DNA from: Paenimyroides viscosum
GTDB taxonomy: Bacteria > Bacteroidota > Bacteroidia > Flavobacteriales > Flavobacteriaceae
NCBI RefSeq assembly: GCF_003858535.1
Contig: NZ_RQTJ01000001.1
Location: 124,001 to 188,000, forward strand
Direction: 5' to 3'
Length of the DNA: 64,000 bases
The position numbers were made by a program, and so were the translations under genes. The notes beneath the pieces are model-generated. The model was given only the letters and a program-made list of their open reading frames with translations, ran no database searches and was not told where the DNA came from. Of this stretch, positions 33,427 through 42,670 are shown in pieces; position 1 is the stretch's first letter; the number at the start of each line of letters is the position of its first letter.

Positions 33427-36001
33427 TTGTATCTTCTTCGTCTTCTACAATATCATCATCTTCCTCTTCGATATCATCAACAACATCTTCTAAAATGTCG
33501 TTTTCATCAACCGCTAAAAGATCTTTTTTCAATTCGTCATCCATTTCATCTTCTTCATCCTCATCACGCATAACCTTAGCAACTGCTGCAATAGAATCGT
33601 TTCCTTTAATGTTGATTAAACGAACACCCTGCGTATTACGACCCATTACACGTAAATCTGAAACGCGTAAACGAATGGTTAATCCAGATTTGTTAATGAT
33701 CATTAAATCATCGTTATCAGTCACAGAATTTATCGAAATCAACGCACCGGTTTTATCGGTAATGTTCATTGCTTTAACACCTTTACCACCACGATTGGTT
33801 TCACGGTAAGCATCTAATGAAGAACGTTTTCCGTAACCGTTTTCTGAAACTACTAAAATTTCTGATTCTAAATCGGATACTGTTACCAAACCAATAACTT
33901 CATCTTTTTCATCGGCTAGTTTAATACCGCGAACTCCAGATGCCGTTCTACCCATTGGGCGGGTTTTAGATTCATCAAAACGAACCATTTTACCGTTTTT
34001 GGCAGCAATAAGTACTTTAGAATTTCCGTCGGTTAATTTAGCTTCTAACAGTTCATCACCATCTTTGATAGTAATAGCGTTAATACCATTTTGGCGCGGA
34101 CGAGAATACTGCTCTAAAGACGTTTTCTTAACCTGACCTTGTTTGGTACACATTACAATGTAGTTATTGCTTGTGTATTCTGGGTCACGTAAATCTTGCG
34201 TACAGATAAATGCTTTTACTTTATCGTCGTTTTCAATGTTGATTAAGTTCTGAATTGCACGACCTTTTGCTTGTTTGCTTCCTTCAGGAATTTCGTAAAC
34301 GCGCAACCAGAAACATTTTCCTTTTTGTGTTAAAAACAACATGTACTGGTGGTTTGTTGCCACATACATGTGTTCTAAGAAATCTTGATCGCGTGTTCCT
34401 GCTGATTTTTGACCAACACCACCGCGGTTTTGTGTTTTATATTCGCTTAATGGCGTACGTTTAATGTAACCTGCGTGCGAAATTGTAATAACAACCTGCT
34501 CATCGGCAATTAAATCTTCAATATTCATTTCGCCACCTGCATATTCAATATGAGATCTGCGGGCATCACCGTATTTATCACGAATTTCTGTTAACTCATC
34601 TTTAATCAGGTTCATTCGCAATTCTTTGCTTGCCAATAATTCCTGTAAGTGCGTAATTAACTTCATGATCTCATCAAATTCTGCACGTAATTTTTCCTGC
34701 TCAAGACCTGTTAACTGACGCAAACGCATTTCAACAATGGCACGAGCCTGGATTTCCGATAAAGAAAAACGTTCAATTAAACGCTCACGCGCTTCATCGG
34801 CATTTTTAGAACTACGGATGATTTGAATTACTTCGTCGATATTATCAGAAGCAATAATCAATCCTTCTAAAATATGTGCACGTTCTTGTGCTTTTCTTAA
34901 TTCGTATTCTGCACGACGCGTTACCACTTCATGACGGTGTTCTACGAAATAATGAATTAATTCTTTTAGATTTAATAACTGCGGACGACCGTTTACCAAC
35001 GCAATATTGTTGATACTGAAAGACGATTGCAACTGCGTAAACTTGTACAACATGTTCAAGACAATGTTTGGTACAGCTTCGCGTTTTAATACATAAACGA
35101 TACGCATTCCTTTACGGTCTGATTCGTCACGTATTGTTGAAATTCCTTCAATTTTTTTGTCGTTAACAAGTTCAGCCGTTTTCTTGATCATTTCGGCTTT
35201 GTTCACCTGATAAGGAATTTCTGAAACAATGATACATTCTTTACCATCGATTTCTTCGAAATTCGCTTTTGCACGCATTACTACACGCCCACGACCAGTT
35301 TTATAAGCTTCTTTTACACCTTCGTAACCATAAATGATTCCTCCTGTTGGAAAATCGGGTGCTTTGATATGTTGCAATAATTCATCAATCTCAACATCGT
35401 TGTTGTTAATGTAAGCCAACGTACCATTAATAACTTCGGTTAAGTTATGCGGTGCCATATTTGTTGCCATACCAACTGCAATACCTGATGCCCCGTTAAT
35501 TAATAAGGTAGGAATTTTTGTTGGCATTACTTTAGGTTCTTCTAAAGTATCATCGAAGTTTAACTGAAAATCAACCGTTTCTTTATCTAAATCGGCTAAA
35601 ATTTCTTCCGAAATCTTTCTCATTCTTACTTCAGTATAACGCATAGCCGCTGGGCTATCACCATCAACCGAACCAAAATTCCCTTGTCCGTCAACTAACA
35701 TATAACGTAAGCTCCATTCCTGTGCCATACGAACCATGGCATCGTAAACAGATAAATCGCCGTGAGGGTGGTATTTACCTAAAACTTCCCCAACAATACG
35801 GGCAGATTTTTTATGAGCTTTGCTTGCAGTAACACCTAATTCGTACATACCGAATAATACGCGGCGGTGAACAGGTTTTAATCCATCTCGAACATCTGGT
35901 AATGCTCTGGAAACGATAACGGACATTGAATAGTCAATGTATGCCGATTTCATTTCATCTTCGATGTTAATAGGAATTAACTTTTCTCCGTCAGAGATCA
36001 T
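33416..36001 (-). CDS. gyrA: DNA gyrase subunit A, Leu at quinolone-determining position 83
   Basis: The 861-residue protein starts with the standard [24 protein letters not shown] and has the catalytic Tyr122 in [10 protein letters not shown], the same number as in E. coli. The quinolone-resistance region reads [13 protein letters not shown]: residue 83 is Leu (codon TTA) where Ser or Thr is usual, while Asp87 is kept. The GyrA-box QKSAGTRD is present at about 535, and six-bladed C-terminal repeats follow. The last about 35 residues are almost all Asp/Glu. It overlaps the TPR gene by 11 bp. Gyrase introduces negative supercoils together with GyrB, which is not in the window. Confidence 0.97.
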   Translation of the reverse strand: MISDGEKLIPINIEDEMKSAYIDYSMSVIVSRALPDVRDGLKPVHRRVLFGMYELGVTASKAHKKSARIVGEVLGKYHPHGDLSVYDAMVRMAQEWSLRYMLVDGQGNFGSVDGDSPAAMRYTEVRMRKISEEILADLDKETVDFQLNFDDTLEEPKVMPTKIPTLLINGASGIAVGMATNMAPHNLTEVINGTLAYINNNDVEIDELLQHIKAPDFPTGGIIYGYEGVKEAYKTGRGRVVMRAKANFEEIDGKECIIVSEIPYQVNKAEMIKKTAELVNDKKIEGISTIRDESDRKGMRIVYVLKREAVPNIVLNMLYKFTQLQSSFSINNIALVNGRPQLLNLKELIHYFVEHRHEVVTRRAEYELRKAQERAHILEGLIIASDNIDEVIQIIRSSKNADEARERLIERFSLSEIQARAIVEMRLRQLTGLEQEKLRAEFDEIMKLITHLQELLASKELRMNLIKDELTEIRDKYGDARRSHIEYAGGEMNIEDLIADEQVVITISHAGYIKRTPLSEYKTQNRGGVGQKSAGTRDQDFLEHMYVATNHQYMLFLTQKGKCFWLRVYEIPEGSKQAKGRAIQNLINIENDDKVKAFICTQDLRDPEYTSNNYIVMCTKQGQVKKTSLEQYSRPRQNGINAITIKDGDELLEAKLTDGNSKVLIAAKNGKMVRFDESKTRPMGRTASGVRGIKLADEKDEVIGLVTVSDLESEILVVSENGYGKRSSLDAYRETNRGGKGVKAMNITDKTGALISINSVTDNDDLMIINKSGLTIRLRVSDLRVMGRNTQGVRLINIKGNDSIAAVAKVMRDEDEEDEMDDELKKDLLAVDENDILEDVVDDIEEEDDDIVEDEEDTNEE

Positions 36002-36244
36002 ATTTTATACTTTTATTATTTCTAAGTTTAACGTGCTAATATACTATTTTTTTGTGGGATAATCTAATCCAAAACATTGAAATGGGTTAGGTGTTTGTTA
36101 TCAATTGATAATTAATAGATTATAAATTATTAGACATTTTAATTTTCATAAATTTATTGATTAAAAATTAATTTAAATAATCGGTTTTCAATCATAATAT
36201 CATTAATTTTGTAAGATTTTTAAAACAACACAACCATTCATAAA

Positions 36245-37495
36245 ATGAATATCGTTATAAAAAATGCTACAATTGTAGATTCTTCAAGTGAATTCAATCA
36301 GAAAAAAGTCGATATTAAAATCGAAAACGGTATAATTTCTGAAATTGCATCAGAAATAAACGCAACAGATTTCAAAATTCTTTCTTTAGAAAACTTACAT
36401 GTTTCAAGCGGATGGATGGATTCATCGGTTTCGTTTGGAGAACCTGGTTTTGAAGACCGCGAAACAATTGCAAACGGCTTAACAGTTGCGGCAAAAAGTG
36501 GATTTACACATATTGCGTATCAACCGAATACTTCGCCGGTTATAGACAATCAGTCAATAGTTAGTTTTGTAAAAACAAAAGCTACAAATTATGCTACAAC
36601 CTTACATCCAATTGGAGCATTTACAAAAAACCAAGAAGGTACAGATTTAGCCGAAATGTACGATATGCAAAATGCCGGAGCCGTTGCTTTTGGCGATTAT
36701 AAAAAAAGTACAGCAAACGCTAATTTGCTTAAAATTGGCTTGCAATACACGCAAGATTTTAACGCTACCGTTATAGCTTTCTGCAACGATTCTTTAATTA
36801 AAGGTAAAGGCGTTGTGCACGAAGGCATTAAATCTACACTATTAGGTTTAAAGGGAATTCCGCCATTGGCAGAAGAAATTGTTTTGGCAAGAAATTTATT
36901 TTTGTTAGAATATACGGGCGGAAAAATGCACGTACCAACAATTTCTACAGCAAAATCGGTAGAAATGATTAAAGAAGCTAAAGCAAAAGGCTTAAATGTT
37001 ACTTGTAGCGTGGCAGTACACAATTTGGTTTTGACAGATGCTATTTTAACCGATTTTGATACACGTTTTAAAGTAAATCCACCAATTCGCGACGATTTCC
37101 ACCAACAATCATTAATAAATGGAATTTTAGACGGAACGATTGACATGATTACGTCTGACCATTGTGCAATGGATATTGAACACAAAAAAATGGAGTTTGA
37201 TATGGCGAAAGATGGAACGATTGGATTAGAATCGGCTTTTGGGGCATTGTTAGAAATTCTTCCTTTAAATGTTGTTATTGAAAAACTTCAAGCAGCAAAA
37301 TCAATATTCTTGAATAATTCAAACGGAATCAACGTTGGATCAACAGCAGATTTAACGTTGTTTGATCCTTCAAAAGAATGGACTTTTACCAAAAATGATA
37401 TCTTATCAAAATCTAAAAATTCGGCATTTTTAAATCATAAAATGAAAGGTTTTGTTTACGGAATTTACAATAATGGTAAATTAATTATTAAGTAA
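36245..37495 (+). CDS. Dihydroorotase-like protein lacking the HxH metal motif
   Basis: The 416-residue protein has the amidohydrolase fold with FGEPGFEDRETIANGLTVAAKSG, HPIGAF, YTGGKMHVPTISTAKS and the late MITSDHCAMD (catalytic-Asp region). The usual N-terminal D-x-H-x-H metal-binding block is replaced by D59-S-S61-V-S63-F, so both histidines are Ser. It therefore resembles the inactive PyrC' type, or a clade with changed metal chemistry, rather than a standard catalytic dihydroorotase. Flavobacterial relatives are annotated as dihydroorotases. It starts a three-gene run with DUF4870 and a carboxylesterase. Confidence 0.85.
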   Translation: MNIVIKNATIVDSSSEFNQKKVDIKIENGIISEIASEINATDFKILSLENLHVSSGWMDSSVSFGEPGFEDRETIANGLTVAAKSGFTHIAYQPNTSPVIDNQSIVSFVKTKATNYATTLHPIGAFTKNQEGTDLAEMYDMQNAGAVAFGDYKKSTANANLLKIGLQYTQDFNATVIAFCNDSLIKGKGVVHEGIKSTLLGLKGIPPLAEEIVLARNLFLLEYTGGKMHVPTISTAKSVEMIKEAKAKGLNVTCSVAVHNLVLTDAILTDFDTRFKVNPPIRDDFHQQSLINGILDGTIDMITSDHCAMDIEHKKMEFDMAKDGTIGLESAFGALLEILPLNVVIEKLQAAKSIFLNNSNGINVGSTADLTLFDPSKEWTFTKNDILSKSKNSAFLNHKMKGFVYGIYNNGKLIIK

Positions 37496-37836
37496 TGGAA
37501 GCAAATAATATTTCAAAAGACGGTAAACTGGCGGCAATTATTGCACATTTAACTTTTTTAGGACCCGTTATTGCATGGTTTATTAATCAAGAGGAAAAAG
37601 ATAAATTTGGTAGTTTTTACATTAAACAATCTGTGGGAATTTTTCTGCTTTTTTTACTAATCAGTGCTATTTTACCAATTGTTCCAGAAATTATGTTTAT
37701 GCCTACTTTGATTGGCTTTTACGTATTCATTTTTATTTTATGGATTTATAGTTTTTCCGGAGCAGTTTCTAACGAATACAAACTAATTCCTTTTATTGGT
37801 GGTTTTATTCAAAAAATATTTACAAAGAAAAATTAA
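37495..37836 (+). CDS. DUF4870 family membrane protein
   Basis: The 113-residue protein has a start of charged residues (EANNISKDGKLAAIIAH), then a hydrophobic segment LTFLGPVIAWFI, two further TM stretches (about 45-65 and 70-95), and a short positively charged tail. The pattern is DUF4870 (Tic20-like small membrane proteins) of unknown function. Its ATG overlaps the dihydroorotase-like stop by 1 bp, and the carboxylesterase starts 2 bp after its stop, so a shared transcript is likely. Confidence 0.85.
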   Translation: MEANNISKDGKLAAIIAHLTFLGPVIAWFINQEEKDKFGSFYIKQSVGIFLLFLLISAILPIVPEIMFMPTLIGFYVFIFILWIYSFSGAVSNEYKLIPFIGGFIQKIFTKKN

Positions 37837-37838
37837 TT

Positions 37839-38486
37839 ATGCAGACAGGAATTTTAAATTATTTAATAAAAGAACCAAAGGTTGTTAAAGAACAAAATCC
37901 GCTGATTATTTTAATTCACGGTTATGGCAGCAACGAAGAAGATTTGTTTTCGTTTGCTCCAGAATTACCTGATGATTATTATGTAGTGTCGGTTCAAGCG
38001 CCTTACCAAGTACCACCTTACGGATTTGCTTGGTATGCTATTACTTTTGATGCCGATATGAATAAATTTAGCGATGATGATCAAGCAATGGAATCAAGAG
38101 ATTTATTGGTTGAATTTATTGATGAATTAGCAGCAAAATACCCTATTGATACTAATAATATAAATTTGATAGGATTTAGCCAAGGTGCTATTTTAAGTTA
38201 TGCCATTGCGGTTACTTATCCTGAAAAAATAAATAAAGTTGCGGCTTTAAGTGGTTATTTTAATCCGGATATAATGACTGTTAAAGAAGACTTATCGACT
38301 TACAATCATTTAAAAATATTTGGTTCGCACGGATCGGTTGATCAGGTAATTCCTGTGGAATGGGCAAGAAAATCATCGGCTTTTTTAGAACCTTTACAAA
38401 TTCCTTTTGAATATAAAGAATATCCGGTAGGACATGGAGTTGCACCACAAAACTTTTACGATTTAAAAGCGTTTCTAGAAAAATAA
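37839..38486 (+). CDS. Phospholipase/carboxylesterase (alpha/beta hydrolase)
   Basis: The 215-residue protein has an oxyanion HGYGSNEEDL near the start, the nucleophile elbow IGFSQGAIL (Ser), a late Asp in HGSVDQVIP and a His in YPVGHGVAP: a full Ser-Asp-His triad of the abhydrolase_2 carboxylesterase family. No signal peptide is seen, so it is cytosolic. It probably cleaves carboxylic esters; substrate unknown. It is the last gene of the group that starts with the dihydroorotase-like protein and precedes a strong terminator. Confidence 0.9.
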   Translation: MQTGILNYLIKEPKVVKEQNPLIILIHGYGSNEEDLFSFAPELPDDYYVVSVQAPYQVPPYGFAWYAITFDADMNKFSDDDQAMESRDLLVEFIDELAAKYPIDTNNINLIGFSQGAILSYAIAVTYPEKINKVAALSGYFNPDIMTVKEDLSTYNHLKIFGSHGSVDQVIPVEWARKSSAFLEPLQIPFEYKEYPVGHGVAPQNFYDLKAFLEK

Positions 38487-38515
38487 AAAGTTTCCAAATT
38501 TGGAAACTTTTTTAG
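38486..38515. terminator. Bidirectional terminator after the carboxylesterase
   Basis: The sequence is a perfect 26-bp palindrome (AAAAGTTTCCAAA / TTTGGAAACTTTT) followed by TTTT on the plus strand. It ends the plus-strand transcript and the convergent lipoprotein transcript alike. Confidence 0.85.
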
Positions 38516-38958
38516 TATAATACGGTATCTAAAACCTTAAATTCTGTGGTAGCGTCTGTATTGTATTCGTACTTAATTAGCAATTCACCTACAATACCTT
38601 CACCATAAAAATCAATAATTAACCATTGGTGGTTAATAACAGACATTTTATTAACTTTTGTTTTATTACCCGTATTATCAACAGGTAATAAAGGATTTCC
38701 GCCTTCTTGCTGATTTAATGTAGTAAAGTCTTGGACCACTTTAGCCATAACAATTTCTACTTCTTGAGGAGCGAATTTTTTCTGAGCGTTTTCATTTTTA
38801 TCTATAGAAAAATAAGCTGCCTCGTCATACATTTTTTTGTACAATTGTAATGAATCTTTAACCATTACATTATTAACGGCATCAAGCGCATTTTTTTCTT
38901 TATTACATGAAAATACAAGAAAACTTAATAATAAAATACTTAATGTTTTTACTTTCAT
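38512..38958 (-). CDS. Small lipoprotein of unknown function
   Basis: The 148-residue protein has a lipoprotein signal ending in FSC (Cys18, LVFSC) and a soluble domain of about 125 residues with no recognised family. The final part (GEGIVGELLIKYEYNT) is beta-strand-like. It lies 4 bp after the small coiled-coil protein gene and on the same strand as the metallo-hydrolase, so the three are probably one transcript. Nothing indicates a function. Confidence 0.6.
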   Translation of the reverse strand: MKVKTLSILLLSFLVFSCNKEKNALDAVNNVMVKDSLQLYKKMYDEAAYFSIDKNENAQKKFAPQEVEIVMAKVVQDFTTLNQQEGGNPLLPVDNTGNKTKVNKMSVINHQWLIIDFYGEGIVGELLIKYEYNTDATTEFKVLDTVLY

Positions 38959-38962
38959 ATTT

Positions 38963-39145
38963 TTAAGATTGTGTAAGTTCTATCCTTTTTTTTATTGTTG
39001 CTAAAGAGTCTTCGGTGCGCTTTAATTTTTTCTCTAAAAGTTCTATATGCTGATCTTTAGCTTCTAATACTTTTGTATCATTAACAATTAAAAATACATT
39101 AATTATTAGTGAAAATATAAACAAATATAAATAAATACGTTTCAT
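38963..39145 (-). CDS. Small membrane-anchored coiled-coil protein
   Basis: The 60-residue protein has a hydrophobic anchor at about 4-23 (IYLYLFIFSLIINVFLIV) and then a charged helix (about 25-58) rich in Lys/Glu with heptad spacing: QHIELLEKKLKRTEDSLATI. It is probably a small inner-membrane protein. It starts 1 bp after the metallo-hydrolase stop. Nothing else is known. Confidence 0.65.
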   Translation of the reverse strand: MKRIYLYLFIFSLIINVFLIVNDTKVLEAKDQHIELLEKKLKRTEDSLATIKKRIELTQS

Positions 39146-39146
39146 T

Positions 39147-39914
39147 TTAAATTTCTATGGTTAGGTTATCGTAAGCTAAAAACACATTTTCGGGCAAAGT
39201 TGCTTGAATTTCGTCATGAAAACCCAATTGAAAACCTATATGTGTTAAATAGGCTTTTTTTGGTTTTATTTTACGAATGTGTTCTAAAGCTTCGTCTAAA
39301 TTATTATGGGTAGGATGTTCTTGAATTCGTAAAGCGTTAATTACCAAAACATCTAAATTATGTAATTGTTCATAAGTAGCTTCATTCAATGTTTTAACAT
39401 CGGTTAAATAGGCAAAATCTTTAAATCTGTATCCTAAAATGGGTAAAGATCCATGATTTACTAATAATGGTTTTATGGTTTTATTGTCAACAGTAAAATC
39501 AGAATAAGCTTCAATTTCATGTATTTCGATAGATGGAGCTCCGGGATATCTATTTGTAGTTTCAAAAATATAATCAAATCTACGTTTTAAACTTTCAACC
39601 ACGCGGTTTTGAGCGAAAACGGGCATAGCTTTACTCTCCATAAAACAATACGGACGAATATCGTCTAAGCCAGCAGTATGGTCGGCATGTTCATGGGTAA
39701 ATAAAATGGCATCTAATGAATCGTTATCAATTCGCAACATTTGTTGTCTGAAATCTGGACCACAATCAATTAAAATTTTGCTACCTTTCCACTCAATTAA
39801 TATCGATGATCTTAAACGTTTATCTTTTAAATTAGTACTTAAACAAACAGGATGTTTATTCCCAATAACGGGAATGCCCTGCGAAGTACCTGTACCTAAA
39901 AAATATATTTTCAC
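39147..39914 (-). CDS. MBL-fold metallo-hydrolase (PhnP-like)
   Basis: The 255-residue protein has the metallo-beta-lactamase motif HEHADHTAGLDD (with the extra D-D-I-R-P-Y of the PhnP/RNase Z-like group), ILIDCGPDFRQQM, LLVNHGSLPILGYRF and YLTHIGFQLG at the end. Two metal ions are likely bound. It is cytosolic. PhnP-like enzymes hydrolyse cyclic phosphodiesters, but the substrate here is unknown. It begins the minus-strand run of three genes that ends at the palindromic terminator. Confidence 0.88.
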   Translation of the reverse strand: MKIYFLGTGTSQGIPVIGNKHPVCLSTNLKDKRLRSSILIEWKGSKILIDCGPDFRQQMLRIDNDSLDAILFTHEHADHTAGLDDIRPYCFMESKAMPVFAQNRVVESLKRRFDYIFETTNRYPGAPSIEIHEIEAYSDFTVDNKTIKPLLVNHGSLPILGYRFKDFAYLTDVKTLNEATYEQLHNLDVLVINALRIQEHPTHNNLDEALEHIRKIKPKKAYLTHIGFQLGFHDEIQATLPENVFLAYDNLTIEI

Positions 39915-39987
39915 TTAGATTCTTTTTTACAAAAATAGCACATTAAAAATGAATTTAGTAATTTTATAAGCAAACAAAAATAGAAAT

Positions 39988-41445
39988 ATGAGCAACTTTT
40001 TTGCAGACGATTTAATCTTGCAAGGCGATAGGATTACTGACCAAAAACAAGCCCTATCTGACAAAACTTTAAAAATTAATTTAAACAAAAATATTTACGG
40101 ATCTTTCTCTGAAATTGGTGCCGGGCAAGAAACAGCTCGTCATTTTTTTAGAGCAGGTGCGGCTTCACGAACCATTGCAAAAGCAATGAGTGCTTACGAC
40201 AAGCAATTTAGTGATGCTATTTATACGGTAGAAACAGATGGGCGTTATGTAACTGAAAACCGTTTGCACAAAATGTTAGATCATGAAGTTCAGTTGTTAG
40301 AAGAACGTTTAGATCATACCGAAAACCCTAACAGAATTTACTTTAGTTACGCAAACACCGTTGCAACTATTGATTTTGCTAAGAAATTTAAAGGTCATGG
40401 TTGGGTTGGTATACGTTTTCAGAACGAACCGCAAGGTGAATTTAACGAGATTGTTTTGCACATTCAGTTTAAAGAAAACGATGTTTTACTGCAACAACGA
40501 ACGTTAGGAACTTTAGGTGTGAATTTAATTTACGGTGCGTTCTATCAATACCATGATCCAAAAAAACTGATTTATAATTTATACGATCATTTAGATAAAG
40601 ACCAGTTAGAAATTGATACCATTAATTTTTCGGGTCCGGCATTTAAAAATGTCGACAACCGTTTAATGAGCTTGTTTTTGGTGAAAAACGGAATGGCAGA
40701 TGCGGTTATGTTTGGACCAAACGGACAAAATATCCTGCCTGCAAATACTTTGTTCAGAAAAAACGTGTTGTTGTTACGCGGTAGTTTTCGTCCGGTGACT
40801 ATTGTGAACATTAATATGTATCAAAAATCGCTGAACCAGTTTTTAAGTAAAAATCAGTTATCTATTGATAAAACGGCGGTTATTTTTGAAATTACCTTGA
40901 ACAACCTTTTAGCTTTGGGTGAAGTTGATGAGCAGGATTTTCTTGATCGTGCAGAATTACTTTGCGCTTTGGGGCATACGGTAATGATATCAAACTTTAA
41001 AGAATATTTTAAGGCGGTAGATTATATTTGGAATTATTCGCAGGAAAAAATTGCTTTGACAATTGGAATTCCGAGTTTAATTGAAATTTTTGATGCCAAA
41101 CATTACACCAATTTACCAGGCGGATTGTTTGAAGGTTTGGGCAGATTATTTAAACACGGATTGGAAATTTATGCGTATCCGTTTTTAAACGAAAAAGAAG
41201 AAGTGATTACTGCCGAAAATATTGAATTGCATGACGAAACGTTGAAACCTATTTACAATTATTTCAAACAACGTGATCAGATTATTGATATTGAAAATTT
41301 TGAATTGAAAAATTTAAAGATATTCTCACACAAAGTACTTAAAAAAATACAAGAAAACGATGACAGTTGGGAAAGCGACGTACCGGAAACGGTTGCAACG
41401 CTTCTTAAAGAAAATCAATTATTTAGAAAAAAAGAGAGTTTGTAA
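39988..41445 (+). CDS. Conserved Bacteroidota protein of unknown function (485 aa)
   Basis: A long cytosolic-looking protein with no signal peptide and no TM segment. Visible features are an early ETARHFFRAGAASRTIAKAMSAYDKQF block, the near-invariant-looking ENRLHKMLDHEVQLLEERL helix, HGWVGIRFQ, and a long C-terminal helical part. I do not recognise a catalytic motif. It is monocistronic with its own terminator, which overlaps its stop. The proteins of this group sometimes carry transporter or adenylyltransferase labels in annotation, which the sequence does not support. Confidence 0.6.
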   Translation: MSNFFADDLILQGDRITDQKQALSDKTLKINLNKNIYGSFSEIGAGQETARHFFRAGAASRTIAKAMSAYDKQFSDAIYTVETDGRYVTENRLHKMLDHEVQLLEERLDHTENPNRIYFSYANTVATIDFAKKFKGHGWVGIRFQNEPQGEFNEIVLHIQFKENDVLLQQRTLGTLGVNLIYGAFYQYHDPKKLIYNLYDHLDKDQLEIDTINFSGPAFKNVDNRLMSLFLVKNGMADAVMFGPNGQNILPANTLFRKNVLLLRGSFRPVTIVNINMYQKSLNQFLSKNQLSIDKTAVIFEITLNNLLALGEVDEQDFLDRAELLCALGHTVMISNFKEYFKAVDYIWNYSQEKIALTIGIPSLIEIFDAKHYTNLPGGLFEGLGRLFKHGLEIYAYPFLNEKEEVITAENIELHDETLKPIYNYFKQRDQIIDIENFELKNLKIFSHKVLKKIQENDDSWESDVPETVATLLKENQLFRKKESL

Positions 41446-41463
41446 AAACTCTCTTTTTTTATT
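41431..41463 (+). terminator. Terminator of the 485-residue protein gene
   Basis: AAAGAGAGTTT (41,431-41,441) and AAACTCTCTTT (41,446-41,456) form an 11-bp stem with a GTAA loop, followed by TTTT. The TAA stop is in the loop. Confidence 0.9.
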
Positions 41464-41531
41464 TGTAAATTAAGGCTCTAAATATAAAAAATACCAATAC
41501 GAACCTTATTTGATATTGTAAAAGACTAAAA

Positions 41532-42659
41532 ATGTTAAAAGAAATTAAATACATATTATTAATGCTGTTGTTTGGGCAGATTGCCTACACACAGGTAGTC
41601 CATGAAAGCGCTGTTGTAGATACTAAAAAATCTAATTGGTACATGAATAATTATAAAGGACCTGTTAAATCTTCGTTCTGGTATTATACATTTATTATAG
41701 ATCCAATTCCTTTTGCCGTTTCAAATAGCAGTAACATTCAATCTTATGCAAGACATAGTATTATGTTACAAAACAGAACAGCTTTAGGTGGAGGTGTCTA
41801 TGAAGAGTTTGATTCGAAAGGTAGATTAACGAAGAGTATCGCAATGGACAAGGATGGATCCCACTTTGAAAAGTCGGAACTTGATAATAAAACAGCATCA
41901 ATTTATATGTATAATGAAATGGATGTGGATAAAAAAAATAAAATAAAATTAAAAAAACGTCAGATTTATCCAGTCTATGATCACAATATTTTAGTGAAGC
42001 CAAACTATAAAAGACCATATGATCGGGGCTACGGTTCTGATACTCTTAATTACAGATACGATTACATTCTTGATAAGAAAGGTCGAATAGTAAAAGAAAT
42101 TAATTATGGAAGATCAACTTTACCATTTACCGAATCAGAATATATATATGATGATCACGATAACGTCAGTATACTTAAAATTATAACCAAACAAAAAGAA
42201 CCAACACCTTTCCATTTTTTAGATACAGAGACAGGTTTTTGTCCTGATCTTCATGTTGCTTATGAATACGACAATAAAGATCGTATGACACAAGTAACAT
42301 ACTATGGTTGTAAAGATACTTTAGCGTTTGAAAAATATGTTTATCATCCCGAAAAGGAGTATATAACTGAACGCACCCGCTTTATAAAATCTTCCATGCG
42401 CGGTGTGGAACACGTTACGCCAACCATGATTTTTTATCATAACGAGAATGGTGACATTATCGAAAAAAAGTTTGTAAGAAGTTATCCTAACCAGTATTTA
42501 GGCGCAAGCTCCATTGCTTTACGGGAGTCTATTTTTTACAAGTACGAATACGATAAATACAGTAACTGGATAAAGTGCTATATCTATATGGTAGGTAAAC
42601 CAGAAGACAGTGAACCAACAGCGATTGCCCAGAGAGATTTAGAATATTACGATAGTTAA
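41532..42659 (+). CDS. Exported protein with YD-like repeats
   Basis: The 375-residue protein has a signal peptide (MLKEIKYILLMLLFGQIAYTQ) and many Tyr-Asp-type strands: YDYILDKKGRIVKEI, YIYDDHDNVSILKI, YEYDNKDRMTQVTYYG. These resemble isolated RHS/YD-repeat units rather than a full RHS shell. It is probably periplasmic or surface-exposed. No partner, immunity or secretion gene is nearby. The function is unknown. It converges with the carboxypeptidase-regulatory-like gene, 11 bp apart. Confidence 0.65.
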   Translation: MLKEIKYILLMLLFGQIAYTQVVHESAVVDTKKSNWYMNNYKGPVKSSFWYYTFIIDPIPFAVSNSSNIQSYARHSIMLQNRTALGGGVYEEFDSKGRLTKSIAMDKDGSHFEKSELDNKTASIYMYNEMDVDKKNKIKLKKRQIYPVYDHNILVKPNYKRPYDRGYGSDTLNYRYDYILDKKGRIVKEINYGRSTLPFTESEYIYDDHDNVSILKIITKQKEPTPFHFLDTETGFCPDLHVAYEYDNKDRMTQVTYYGCKDTLAFEKYVYHPEKEYITERTRFIKSSMRGVEHVTPTMIFYHNENGDIIEKKFVRSYPNQYLGASSIALRESIFYKYEYDKYSNWIKCYIYMVGKPEDSEPTAIAQRDLEYYDS

Positions 42660-42670
42660 AATATAAGATT

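Noticed and set aside
33306-33809. Ser-rich plus-strand frame of 167 codons opposite the gyrA 3' end
   Set aside because: It is the antisense of Asp/Glu-rich codons (GAN repeats) in the GyrA tail; low complexity only.
41532-42659. RHS toxin or contact-dependent inhibition protein
   Set aside because: It is only 375 residues, lacks a DPxG-type RHS core and a C-terminal toxin, and has no immunity gene downstream.
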